Shown piece after piece: positions 19,653-27,272 of a stretch of 64,000 bases of DNA. The notes under the pieces are model-generated. The model had not been told where the DNA came from. It saw only the letters and a list, made by a program, of their open reading frames with translations, and did no database searches. Within the stretch, counting starts at the first letter, position 1. Each line of letters begins with the position of its first letter. Location of the stretch: the NCBI RefSeq assembly GCF_001812805.1, contig NZ_KV810485.1, forward strand, positions 41,130-105,129. The letters run 5' to 3'. The position numbers and the translations under genes are program-made. Source of the stretch: Corynebacterium sp. HMSC078H07 (lineage in GTDB: Bacteria; Actinomycetota; Actinomycetes; Mycobacteriales; Mycobacteriaceae).

Positions 19653-20687
19653 ATGACTACGACTGATCCAGTACTCGTTTCCGTCCGCAACCATACCGGA
19701 GTCCTCGAGCTCAATCGCCCTAAGGCACTGAACTCGCTGAATCCGGACATGATTGACATCATTCGCCGCTCCCTCGAGGAGTGGGCAGAGGACGACAACA
19801 TCGAACAGGTTCTCATTCACTCTGCCAGTGAGAAAGCATTTTGTGCTGGCGGTGACGTCCGCCATGCTCGCGAAGGAATAGCGGAGGGCAAGCTCGAAGA
19901 TGTCGATGCCTTCTTTGCCTCCGAGTACCTCACCAACGGTGATATCGCTGAGTTCCCGAAGCCCTATATTGCCGTGATTGATGGTGTCGTTATGGGCGGT
20001 GGCCTTGGTATTTCCCTCCACGGCTCGCACCGCGTGGTGACAGAACGTGCCTTTGCTTCGATGCCGGAGATGAACATCGGCTACGTCACGGATGTGGGAG
20101 TGGCCTACGCCGCACAGCGCATGGTCGGCACCCGTGGCGTAGCATCGCCTGGATTGGCTAAGTTCTGGGGCATTTCGGGCTACCGCATGTATGCCGCAGA
20201 TATGCTGTGGACCGGCGTGGCGACCCACGTGGTCAAGGACGCCGCTGAGCTGATTGAGGCTGCCATCGATCGCGGTATTGACGCCGCCCTTGCAGATCTC
20301 GCCTTGCCTGCGCCGCAGGAGCCAGCGCCGCTGGAGCAGGTAGCCAAGGATTTGGAAGAGACCTTTGCACTCCCGACATGGGAAGAGATTTCCGCCGAGC
20401 TAGAGACGCGCCCGCAGATCGCTGGGGAAGTGAAGCGCCTCATGGCGGGTGCCTGCCCCGCAGCGATTATCGCGGCCAATGAGCTCTTTGAGGCTGAGGC
20501 CAAGGTTGATGATATTCGCGAGGCGCTCCTGCTGGAGCTCAAGCTCGGCATGTACATGTACCGTCGCCCGGATTTCTCCGAGGGTGTGCGCGCAGTCCTC
20601 GTTGATAAGACCCAGGACGCGAAGTTCGACCCCGCCACGACCCAGGAGGTCGATCCGGAGGAATTCCGCGCGATCCTCAACGCTTAA
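19653..20687 (+). CDS. Enoyl-CoA hydratase/3-hydroxyisobutyryl-CoA hydrolase-like protein
   Basis: Crotonase-fold protein of 344 residues. The oxyanion-hole segments are AFCAGGDVR and VMGGGLGIS, followed by ASMPEMNIGYVTDVG. This length, with the extended C-terminal helical part, and the MPEMNIGYVTDVG loop resemble 3-hydroxyisobutyryl-CoA hydrolases of valine breakdown rather than the shorter enoyl-CoA hydratases. The usual hydrolase motif here reads GLFPDVG, so the specificity may differ. ATG at 19653 is preferred to a GTG 6 bases upstream. It faces no pathway neighbours, so the substrate stays open. Confidence 0.8.
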   Translation: MTTTDPVLVSVRNHTGVLELNRPKALNSLNPDMIDIIRRSLEEWAEDDNIEQVLIHSASEKAFCAGGDVRHAREGIAEGKLEDVDAFFASEYLTNGDIAEFPKPYIAVIDGVVMGGGLGISLHGSHRVVTERAFASMPEMNIGYVTDVGVAYAAQRMVGTRGVASPGLAKFWGISGYRMYAADMLWTGVATHVVKDAAELIEAAIDRGIDAALADLALPAPQEPAPLEQVAKDLEETFALPTWEEISAELETRPQIAGEVKRLMAGACPAAIIAANELFEAEAKVDDIREALLLELKLGMYMYRRPDFSEGVRAVLVDKTQDAKFDPATTQEVDPEEFRAILNA

Positions 20688-20696
20688 GGAAGAAAG

Positions 20697-21836
20697 CTAG
20701 AAACCGCGCTGGCGCTGGTACGCGGCGCGGGCGCGCTGCTCGTCCACGCCCGGGGGAACCGCCACGTTGAGAGTGGCCTGCGTGGCGGCTGGGGATGGCG
20801 CAGGAAGGCGGAAGGCGGGGGCGTCGGAAAGCGCGAGGCCCAGTCGGCCGTCCGGAAGGTGCACCGGCAACAGGGTCCACAGGCCCAGGATGGGCATAGC
20901 TAGTTGCGGCAAACGTGCCTGCCGGGCATCCGCAATAGGGACACGTGCGCGAAGGAGCTCCGGCACGGCGCGGTCATAAGCGAAGCGCCGCAGGTTGCCT
21001 GCCGCCTGCGCAGACATCGTGGAGGCGAACTCGTCCGCCCATGCCCAGGTAAATGTACCGGCAGCTTCATCCAGGGTGGCAATCAGGTGTGCTGGAACAG
21101 CCAACGAACCGTGCGCTGTGCTCACCACCGTGCGGGAGGTCCCGGGATCGAGCTCGGCCCTCAGGTTGGGGAAGCGGGCATCGAGGAAAAAGTTGTGCTC
21201 GGTGGCAAGGAAGTGAGCATCCGCAAGAATATCCCGTGCCCGAAGCCCCACCTGGCCATTGAGCTGGCGAAGGGCAACGATGCGGGAGCCCTCAAACTGG
21301 GCAAGTGCTTCCGGGTTATTGCCGGGCACATTCATATAGGAAGCGAGCTCAGTGGTGGCGATACGCTCGTCCACGCCGCCTTCGATATCCCCGCTCTTTT
21401 CCAGACCAGCGAACACGGCGCTGATGGGGTTCGGGTCAATCTCCGTAAAGTCCACCGCTACGAGTGCCTCAGCATCGCCCTGTGGAACGCGGACGACGGG
21501 GCGATCACCAACAAGACGGCGCGCCAGGCCCTTGAGCAGAGCCGTATCCGGCTGGGGGCCGTGGAACTCAGGCAGATCTGCCTGCTGCGCCAAACCTGTG
21601 GTCCAGTGGAACTGGCCATCCTGGATGGACGCCAAGCGCAGACCGTCAAAGTCATGAACGCCGCTGCTGGTGGTGAAACGCACCGTAGCGCGCTGGTCAT
21701 GCTCAGGCTGGTCGGACTCGACGGGGACGAAGTTGACCTCCACGTCCGTGATGGGGCCGAGGCGACGGGCAAAGGCGGCGTCGATGCCGGCCTGAATAAA
21801 CGCGCCGGCGGAGTACAGGTTTCTCACTGAATCCAT
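20697..21836 (-). CDS. Conserved hypothetical, third gene of the SqdB/glycosyltransferase operon
   Basis: Protein of 379 residues with no signal peptide or membrane segment. I do not recognise a catalytic motif. Two segments look alike in layout (QDGQFHWTTGLA near residue 73 and AAGTFTWAWADEF near 252), recalling the aromatic signature of the corynebacterial DUF6882 group, so an internal duplication is possible. The C-terminal 50 residues are Pro/Ala-rich and end with an Arg-rich tail. The ATG at 21836 has AAGGAG 5 bases upstream. It follows the glycosyltransferase by 23 bases on the same strand, so it is likely cotranscribed with the sulfoquinovose-type genes, but its role is unknown. Confidence 0.65.
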   Translation of the reverse strand: MDSVRNLYSAGAFIQAGIDAAFARRLGPITDVEVNFVPVESDQPEHDQRATVRFTTSSGVHDFDGLRLASIQDGQFHWTTGLAQQADLPEFHGPQPDTALLKGLARRLVGDRPVVRVPQGDAEALVAVDFTEIDPNPISAVFAGLEKSGDIEGGVDERIATTELASYMNVPGNNPEALAQFEGSRIVALRQLNGQVGLRARDILADAHFLATEHNFFLDARFPNLRAELDPGTSRTVVSTAHGSLAVPAHLIATLDEAAGTFTWAWADEFASTMSAQAAGNLRRFAYDRAVPELLRARVPIADARQARLPQLAMPILGLWTLLPVHLPDGRLGLALSDAPAFRLPAPSPAATQATLNVAVPPGVDEQRARAAYQRQRGF

Positions 21837-21859
21837 GCGTGCTCCTTGACTAGTTCGGT

Positions 21860-23002
21860 TTAGTCCCTGCGGTAGGGGTGTTCAATGGCTTCCTCATAGG
21901 CCGTAAGAAGGGCTTGGGTGGATTCTACCCAGGAATATTTCTCCGCTTCGCGTCGGGCGGCTATGCCCATCTCGGATCGCCGGGAAGGATCACGGAGTAG
22001 ATTCACTGCGGCGTCGGCCCACGCAGCGTCGTCGGCATCAGGGGCAATGAGATGACCTGTGACTCCTTCTTCAATGACGAAGGGGATTCCGCCGGCGCGG
22101 GTTCCGATGACAGGAACCCCCGAAGCGAAAGACTCCAGCGCCACAAGTCCCAGGGTTTCCGTGGCAGAAGGGAACAGGAAGACATCACCGACGGCAAAGG
22201 CGGCGGCAAGCTCGTCACCAGAGAGATAACCGGGAAAGACGGTGTAGGAGGGATCGAAGCCTTCCTTGAGCTCGTCCAGGAAGGGGCCGTCACCGACAAT
22301 GGCGAGGCGGGCGGCGCCAAGCTCAGCGCGTACCAATTGCATGACGTGGTCGAGGCGCTCCAAGTCCTTTTCTTTGGAGACTCGGCCGATGTAGGTAAGC
22401 AGTGGCGCATCGGGGTTGCCTCCGGTGAGGCGCTCGCGCATCGACTCGGTGGCGCGGGAGGGCTGATAGGTGTCCGTGTCCACGGCCTTGGGCCACAGCT
22501 TGACGTTGCGAATGCCCATCTCACCAGCCTTGTCCACCATGGGACCGGACGTGCACAGGTTGACTGCTGCCTGGTTGTGTAGGTACTTCAGCGCGGCCTC
22601 TGTCAGCGGGCGAGTCCAGCCAATGCCCAAAGCATCGACGTACTCGGGCACATTGGTGTGGAAGCTGGCCACAAGCGGAACAGCGTCACGCTGCGCGGCA
22701 AAGACGCCGAGTGCTGCGGTCCAAATCGGGTTGACCGCATGGATGACATCGGGGTCAAAATCCCGAATCTCTTTAAAGAACTTCCACGAGGGCAAGCCGA
22801 ATTTGATTTCCGGGTAGACCCAGAGCGAAAGGCTTGGAATGCGGGTGACCTCGAAACCTGCATACGTGGCTGGCGCCTTGCCCGTGGCGAAGATGCGGAC
22901 CTCGTGGCCCATCGCCGCTAGCTGATCTAGCGTGCGGGTAATGCGGGTGACCACGCCGTCGATTTTGGGCAGGAAAACCTCAGTAACAATCGCGATGCGC
23001 AT
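21860..23002 (-). CDS. GT4 glycosyltransferase, SqdX/MgtA-like
   Basis: Retaining glycosyltransferase of 380 residues with the two Rossmann domains of GT-B enzymes. It starts MRIAIVTEVFLPKIDGVVTR, has HNQAAVNLC at residues 142-150 and the GT4 signature ETLGLVALE (Glu282-x7-Glu290). These words, including the HNQAA-NLCTS pattern, closely follow cyanobacterial SqdX, which transfers sulfoquinovose from UDP-sulfoquinovose to diacylglycerol. The corynebacterial mannosyltransferase MgtA is a related alternative. It begins 11 bases after the SqdB homologue, so substrate supply and transfer are probably coupled. The acceptor is likely a membrane lipid by inference. Confidence 0.8.
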   Translation of the reverse strand: MRIAIVTEVFLPKIDGVVTRITRTLDQLAAMGHEVRIFATGKAPATYAGFEVTRIPSLSLWVYPEIKFGLPSWKFFKEIRDFDPDVIHAVNPIWTAALGVFAAQRDAVPLVASFHTNVPEYVDALGIGWTRPLTEAALKYLHNQAAVNLCTSGPMVDKAGEMGIRNVKLWPKAVDTDTYQPSRATESMRERLTGGNPDAPLLTYIGRVSKEKDLERLDHVMQLVRAELGAARLAIVGDGPFLDELKEGFDPSYTVFPGYLSGDELAAAFAVGDVFLFPSATETLGLVALESFASGVPVIGTRAGGIPFVIEEGVTGHLIAPDADDAAWADAAVNLLRDPSRRSEMGIAARREAEKYSWVESTQALLTAYEEAIEHPYRRD

Positions 23003-23013
23003 GGAAGAGACGC

Positions 23014-24237
23014 TTATGCCTGTGCGGTGTCGGCAGCGTTGTTCGCCACGGAGTCGGGAACACCCGCGTGCTGCTGCTTAGTCCACAGGGATTGCGCTGG
23101 AATTTTGTCGCGGTCCACGCGCTCGGCGTACTTGCGGGCCACCTCTTCAACCTCATGGAGCAGGCCTTCTGACAAGGTGGTCGGTTCCAGGCCGAGCTCG
23201 AGGAAGGTGTCATTGGTGACGTGAAGTTCATTTTCCGCGGATTCCTTGCGCGGGTTCGGCACGTAGGCCACCTCGGCACCGGAGATCTTCGCCAGCAGTT
23301 CGGCCAAGTCGCGCACGCGGTGCGTTTCGGTCATCTGGTTGATGATCTTGACGCGCTCGCCACGAGCGGGCGGATTATTCAGTGCCAGATCAATACAGCG
23401 CACCATGTCGCGGATATGGATAAAGGCGCGGGTCTGGCCACCAGTTCCGTGCACGGTCAGCGGGTAACCAATTCCTGCCTGGATGAGGAAGCGGTTAAGA
23501 ACTGTGCCGTAGTCACCGTCGTAGTCAAAGCGGTTGATGAGGCGCTCATCCTTCTGGGTCTGCTCGGTGTGCGTGCCCCAGATGATGCCCTGGTGGAGGT
23601 CGGTAATACGCAGCTCATCATTCTTGGCATAGTAGGCAAAGAGGTGTTGGTCCAGTACCTTCGTCATGTGGTAGACCGAGCCGGGGTTGGAGGGGTAGAG
23701 GATTTGCTGCTTGACGACGCCCCCCTCGCCCGTATCCACCTGCACGTCCAGGTAGCCCTCTGGAATCTTCATGCCAGCGGTGCCGTAGCCGTATACGCCC
23801 ATGGTGCCTAGGTGCGCGACGTGGATATCCTGTTCAGATTCCACGATGGCGGCGAGCAGGTTATGGGTAGCGTTGATGTTGTTATCCACCGTGTAGCGCT
23901 TGTTGCGCGAATTTTTCATGGAGTAAGGAGCAGCGCGCTGCTCGGCGAAGTGGACAACAGCATCTGGGCGCTCGGTCTGAAGAAACTCCAGCAGGCCGTC
24001 GTAGTCCTGAGCCACGTCGAGGTTGCGGAAGCCAATGGTCTTGCCAGAGACCTCAGTCCACGCAGCTAAGCGCTCTTCGATGGAGACGATAGGGGTGAGC
24101 GATTCTGCGCCGAGTTCCTTATCGATAGCGCGGCGAGAGAGGTTGTCCACGATGATGACCTCGTGGCCCTGGTCGGAGAGATAGAGAGAGGCTGGCCAGC
24201 CGCAGAAACCATCGCCGCCGAGAATCGCTACCTTCAT
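23014..24237 (-). CDS. sqdB: UDP-sulfoquinovose synthase (SQD1/SqdB) homologue
   Basis: NAD-dependent short-chain dehydrogenase/reductase of 407 residues, expected to make UDP-sulfoquinovose from UDP-glucose and sulfite. Similarity to plant SQD1 is strong over most of the length: GGDGFCGW nucleotide loop (7-14), VDNLSRR, ELGAESLTPI, HFAEQRAAPYSM (96-107) and VPNPRKE (326-332). The catalytic set is present: Thr145 in HLGTMG, Tyr189 and Lys193 in YHMTK. Ordinary UDP-glucose epimerases lack the AEQRAAPYSM and ESLTPI words. The ATG at 24237 has GGAGAG 7 bases upstream. The C-terminal 30 residues are Ala/Asn-rich and not family-conserved. It leads an operon with an SqdX-like glycosyltransferase. 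Confidence 0.88.
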   Translation of the reverse strand: MKVAILGGDGFCGWPASLYLSDQGHEVIIVDNLSRRAIDKELGAESLTPIVSIEERLAAWTEVSGKTIGFRNLDVAQDYDGLLEFLQTERPDAVVHFAEQRAAPYSMKNSRNKRYTVDNNINATHNLLAAIVESEQDIHVAHLGTMGVYGYGTAGMKIPEGYLDVQVDTGEGGVVKQQILYPSNPGSVYHMTKVLDQHLFAYYAKNDELRITDLHQGIIWGTHTEQTQKDERLINRFDYDGDYGTVLNRFLIQAGIGYPLTVHGTGGQTRAFIHIRDMVRCIDLALNNPPARGERVKIINQMTETHRVRDLAELLAKISGAEVAYVPNPRKESAENELHVTNDTFLELGLEPTTLSEGLLHEVEEVARKYAERVDRDKIPAQSLWTKQQHAGVPDSVANNAADTAQA

Positions 24238-24275
24238 GTTTTCTCTCCACATCATGATCGGGGGTATTACCTATG

Positions 24276-24312
24276 GTGCCGCCGTCGACGGAAAGTTCCG
24301 GCGCGGCGGCAC
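24276..24312. promoter_or_regulatory. GC-rich inverted repeat upstream of sqdB
   Basis: GTGCCGCCG and CGGCGGCAC form a perfect 9-bp stem in the divergent region upstream of the sqdB homologue. On the plus strand CTTTTATC follows. A possible sqdB -10 (TAATAC, about 24263-24268) lies closer to the gene, so the repeat would be an operator rather than an attenuator. Confidence 0.35.
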
Positions 24313-24419
24313 ACACTTTTATCTACCTTACCGTTGACAGTGCTTACACGAAGGGCGTGCTGGGTAAACAGTGAGTGAATGTTTCCTAAGGCTGCACGAT
24401 GAAGTTGCATTGAGAAGAC

Positions 24420-24433
24420 GCTAGTAAACTAGC
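24420..24433. promoter_or_regulatory. Palindrome over the -10 box of the 24.4-kb membrane gene
   Basis: GCTAGT-AA-ACTAGC is a perfect palindrome that contains the TAAACT -10 box (24425-24430). A repressor bound here would block transcription directly; the regulator is unknown. Confidence 0.4.
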
Positions 24434-24437
24434 CCGC

Positions 24438-25094
24438 ATGCTTGAAGCCGTGCTCAATGCCTTCGCCGATTCCGTCAATGCTCTGCTCATCGGCATTCTC
24501 GTGGCCATTGGCATCATGCTTCCGCGTGGCAGCTACCGAAAGATTGCAGCACTAGTCATCGTGGGCGATTGGTGTGGCGTGCTCACCGCTGCCGCTGTGG
24601 TCATGTTTATTTTCGTGGGCATTCAGGACAAAGTGGCCGCCGCTTTGGAGTCACCGGCGATTGGCTGGGGCCTTATCGTCATTGGTGTGGGCCTCGGTGT
24701 CCTAGCGTGGCGCTCGAAAGGTGAGCCCAATGACATGGTGCACAAGCTTCTCGGTCCACTGCGCACGCCCTCGCCGAAGACCGTTGCGGTGGGCTACTTC
24801 ATGGGGGTTATTCAGTCGCTGACCTCCGTGCCCTTCTTCTATGGTCTGATGCACCTGGCGGCTGGGGATTTCAGCAACACCGTCAAATACGGTGGGCTCT
24901 TTTTCTATGCCAGCTTCGCGCTTTCCCTGCCTACCGTGTGCGGGCTTTTCATTGCGCTCGTGCGTGCTAAACCTCATTCCTGGGCTGGCCGGGCATTCGC
25001 GTGGGCACGTCAGAACTCCGCCACCGTTGCGCTGTGGAGCGGCTATGGCGTGGCGGCCTTCCTCGTCATTATGGGTATCGTCGCGCTGCTCTAG
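24438..25094 (+). CDS. Polytopic membrane protein of unknown function
   Basis: Protein of 218 residues with about six hydrophobic segments and little soluble sequence. The layout (three helices, a short charged loop RSKGEPNDMVHKLLGP near residues 92-107, three more helices) recalls LysE/GAP-type small exporters, but no signature is certain. ATG at 24438 follows TAAACT with 7 bases between, so the mRNA should be leaderless. It is divergent from the sqdB operon and could be related to it, though nothing in the sequence shows this. Confidence 0.75.
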   Translation: MLEAVLNAFADSVNALLIGILVAIGIMLPRGSYRKIAALVIVGDWCGVLTAAAVVMFIFVGIQDKVAAALESPAIGWGLIVIGVGLGVLAWRSKGEPNDMVHKLLGPLRTPSPKTVAVGYFMGVIQSLTSVPFFYGLMHLAAGDFSNTVKYGGLFFYASFALSLPTVCGLFIALVRAKPHSWAGRAFAWARQNSATVALWSGYGVAAFLVIMGIVALL

Positions 25095-25153
25095 CACTTT
25101 AGCCTTGAGAACGTTCGATTAGGGGTTAGCTCGCGGCCTTAGTTTGCGGAATG

Positions 25154-25227
25154 GAACTGCCCTAGTTGCCAAAGATCTGGTCAGATCCCCGCGGCAGGCT
25201 CAAGAGTTTTGGCAACAACGGCAGTTT
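25154..25227. repeat. Palindromic stem-loop element between convergent genes
   Basis: ACTGCC-cta-GTTGCCAAA (25156-25173) pairs with TTTGGCAAC-aac-GGCAGT (25208-25225), with a second perfect hairpin GATCTG-GT-CAGATC (25174-25187) inside. Both flanking genes end here, so it could act as a bidirectional terminator. Its arm resembles a sequence at 34722-34740, which hints at a repeat family or a miniature element. Confidence 0.55.
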
Positions 25228-25242
25228 GAAACAGTCTTGGCG

Positions 25243-25788
25243 CTAGTCGTAGAGGACTTCGTCGAGGGGGAGGGCTTCGCCAAGCAGCGCCTGATTCTTA
25301 GCAATGTCGACGTAGCGCCCGGCGTGCGGGATGAAGGCGTCGGATTCCTCCGAGCTCAACTCACGGCGCACCTTGGCGGGTACCCCAGCAGCTAGGGTGC
25401 CGGCGGGAATATTCTGGCCCTCCAGCACCACCGCGCCGGCGGCGATGAGAGAGCCTGGGCCCACGGTGGAACCGGACAATAGTGATGCCTTCATACCCAC
25501 TAGCGTGCCGGCACCTACCTGCGTTCCGTGCAGCATAGCCATGTGTCCAACCGTGACGTCGTCGTTCAATATGCACGGGTTTGTTGACTCCACGTGGATA
25601 ACGCAATTGTCCTGGATATTAACGCGCGCACCGAGGCGGATAGTGCCCACATCACCGCGAAGCACACAGCCATAGAACACGGAGGAATCCGGGCCGATGG
25701 TCACATCACCGATGATGGTGGCATTCGGCGCAATCCAGGCGCTGCGGTGAATACGCGGGGTCTTGCCTTGGAAGGGGAGGATAAGCAT
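25243..25788 (-). CDS. Gamma-carbonic-anhydrase-like hexapeptide protein
   Basis: Left-handed beta-helix protein of 181 residues built from hexapeptide repeats (about residues 20-140) with a C-terminal helix. The likely zinc ligands of the gamma-carbonic anhydrase/PaaY/YrdA group are present: His in QDNCVIH, and His residues in VGHMAMLHG. The family may hydrate carbon dioxide or hydrolyse acyl-CoA thioesters; the activity of many members is unproven. The ATG at 25788 is 4 bases behind the stop of the upstream gene, whose end carries the GAAGGAG ribosome site, so translation is coupled. Confidence 0.88.
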   Translation of the reverse strand: MLILPFQGKTPRIHRSAWIAPNATIIGDVTIGPDSSVFYGCVLRGDVGTIRLGARVNIQDNCVIHVESTNPCILNDDVTVGHMAMLHGTQVGAGTLVGMKASLLSGSTVGPGSLIAAGAVVLEGQNIPAGTLAAGVPAKVRRELSSEESDAFIPHAGRYVDIAKNQALLGEALPLDEVLYD

Positions 25789-25792
25789 GGTT

Positions 25793-26188
25793 TTAGACTC
25801 CTTCAATCGCTATGGCCAGGGCCGTTGAGATTTCATAATCTCCAGGCTCCGGGCTGAGGTTCTTAAGAAGAGCGAGTTCTTCAGGCGAGAGCGGGATAAC
25901 CCAGCCCTTCTTCGGATCGTGCACTGCGCGTTCCTGTGCAGTCGTGGGGGACAGGTACACCGTGGTGTGTGCGCCAGTCCGGAGGCCGCGTAGCTGTGCA
26001 GCTTCACCAGAACGGGCCACTTCCGCCAGAACCTTAGCGCCGGAAGGGGACGTCTCCACGATGATGAGTCCGTCTGCCGTGTGCACGGCAAGGCGATCCA
26101 GCTCGACCTCAACGGCATGCGGATCGGGGGAGGCTAAACGCGCGCCGGGGGAGCCGACAAGATTCTTCAGTGCAGAAAAGAGACCCAT
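25793..26188 (-). CDS. Small conserved hypothetical protein
   Basis: Soluble protein of 131 residues with no recognised domain. It opens MGLFSALKNLVGSPGARLASPDPHAVEVELDRLAV and has a repeat-poor alpha/beta composition. The ATG at 26188 is preceded by TAGGAT (26195-26200) with 6 bases between, suggesting a leaderless mRNA. It is cotranscribed with the gamma-carbonic-anhydrase-like gene, and the two -10 boxes of this divergent region (this gene and patatin) are within 20 bases of each other. Function is unknown. Confidence 0.7.
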   Translation of the reverse strand: MGLFSALKNLVGSPGARLASPDPHAVEVELDRLAVHTADGLIIVETSPSGAKVLAEVARSGEAAQLRGLRTGAHTTVYLSPTTAQERAVHDPKKGWVIPLSPEELALLKNLSPEPGDYEISTALAIAIEGV

Positions 26189-26223
26189 GGCGCGATCCTA
26201 GCCTGCGGGTACCATCGGGCACT

Positions 26224-27093
26224 GTGATTGACGCGAAAGATACAGCACTCGTCATTGAAGGCGGCGGCATGCGCAATTCCTATACCGCGGCATGCATCGT
26301 CAAACTACTTCAGGAGGAGGTGGAATTTGGCTGGGTCGGTGGTGTTTCCGCAGGCTCGTCACACACCGTTAATTTCCTCTCGCGCGACGTGATTCGCTCC
26401 GAAGAATCCTTCGTCGACTTTGCCAAGAACCCCAGCTTTGGTGGCTTGGGTTCTCTACTGCGCGGCAATGGCTATTTCAACGCTGAATACATCTATGAGA
26501 AATCAGCCGACAAAGATATGCCCTTCGATTGGGAAGCCTTTGAAGCTAATCCAGCACAGATGTGTATCTCGGCTGCCCGGGCCGACACAGGGGAAAGTGT
26601 CTACTGGGGGCGTGAGGATATTGCGAGCCTGGATGACCTCATGGTGCGCGTGCGTGCGTCCTCGACGCTGCCACTCATCATGCCCATGCGTGTCATCGAC
26701 GGCGCACCTTATGTGGATGGAGCCATGGGGGAATCAGGCGGCATCCTCATTGAACAAGCAGAAAGAGCTGGGTTTGAGAAGTTCCTTTTTCTCGGCTCCA
26801 AGCCACGCGGCTATGTACGCCCCAAAGTCAGCCGCCCCGCGGCGCTGCGCCGCGTCTTCCGCAAGTACCCGGCCGTGGCTGAAGCCATGATTGCCCGCCC
26901 ACCGAAATACAACCACTCCAAAGACCGTCTCCTTGAATTGGAAAAGGAGGGGCGCGCCCAGCTCTTCTTCCCCGAGGATATGCAGGTGACGTCTACTGAA
27001 CACGACGTGGCCAAGCTGCGCGCCAATTTTGAGGCGGGCCGCGCACAGACCTACGCGGAGTGGCCGGCATGGAGGGAATTTCTTACCGCTTAG
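26224..27093 (+). CDS. Patatin-like phospholipase
   Basis: Patatin-family lipid acyl hydrolase of 289 residues. The Ser-Asp dyad is visible: GVSAGSS (GxSxG nucleophile) near residue 40 and DGAMGE near residue 165, with the oxyanion-hole segment EGGGMRNSYTA at the start. The family subgroup (YjjU/RssA-like) is cytoplasmic, and substrates are phospholipids or neutral lipids. The GTG at 26224 has TACCAT (26210-26215) 8 bases before it, a leaderless pattern. The upstream alternative overlaps the divergent gene and is rejected. Confidence 0.9.
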   Translation: MIDAKDTALVIEGGGMRNSYTAACIVKLLQEEVEFGWVGGVSAGSSHTVNFLSRDVIRSEESFVDFAKNPSFGGLGSLLRGNGYFNAEYIYEKSADKDMPFDWEAFEANPAQMCISAARADTGESVYWGREDIASLDDLMVRVRASSTLPLIMPMRVIDGAPYVDGAMGESGGILIEQAERAGFEKFLFLGSKPRGYVRPKVSRPAALRRVFRKYPAVAEAMIARPPKYNHSKDRLLELEKEGRAQLFFPEDMQVTSTEHDVAKLRANFEAGRAQTYAEWPAWREFLTA

Positions 27094-27220
27094 CCGACTG
27101 GTAGCACCTGCCGGCGTTGATCACTGGGAGCCCACGAGTGTGAGACGTGCCTCTGTTGTAGTCGTAGCAACATTATGGATAAGGCTGTGCGCTGCATGGA
27201 TGCGGTTAAGGATGTCTGCG

Positions 27221-27246
27221 GAAAACGCCTTTCACATGGCGTTTTC
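27221..27246 (+). terminator. Hairpin between patatin and the AspT-type exporter
   Basis: GAAAACGCC pairs perfectly with GGCGTTTTC around an 8-base loop. It ends 13 bases before the -10 (TAGAAT, 27259-27264) of the next gene. It could terminate the patatin transcript; only a weak T-run follows. Confidence 0.5.
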
Positions 27247-27272
27247 TGTGCAGTTTCCTAGAATGACAGACC

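Noticed and set aside
23014..24237. Ordinary UDP-glucose 4-epimerase (GalE)
   Set aside because: The sequence has SQD1-specific words absent from GalE and is longer by more than 60 residues.
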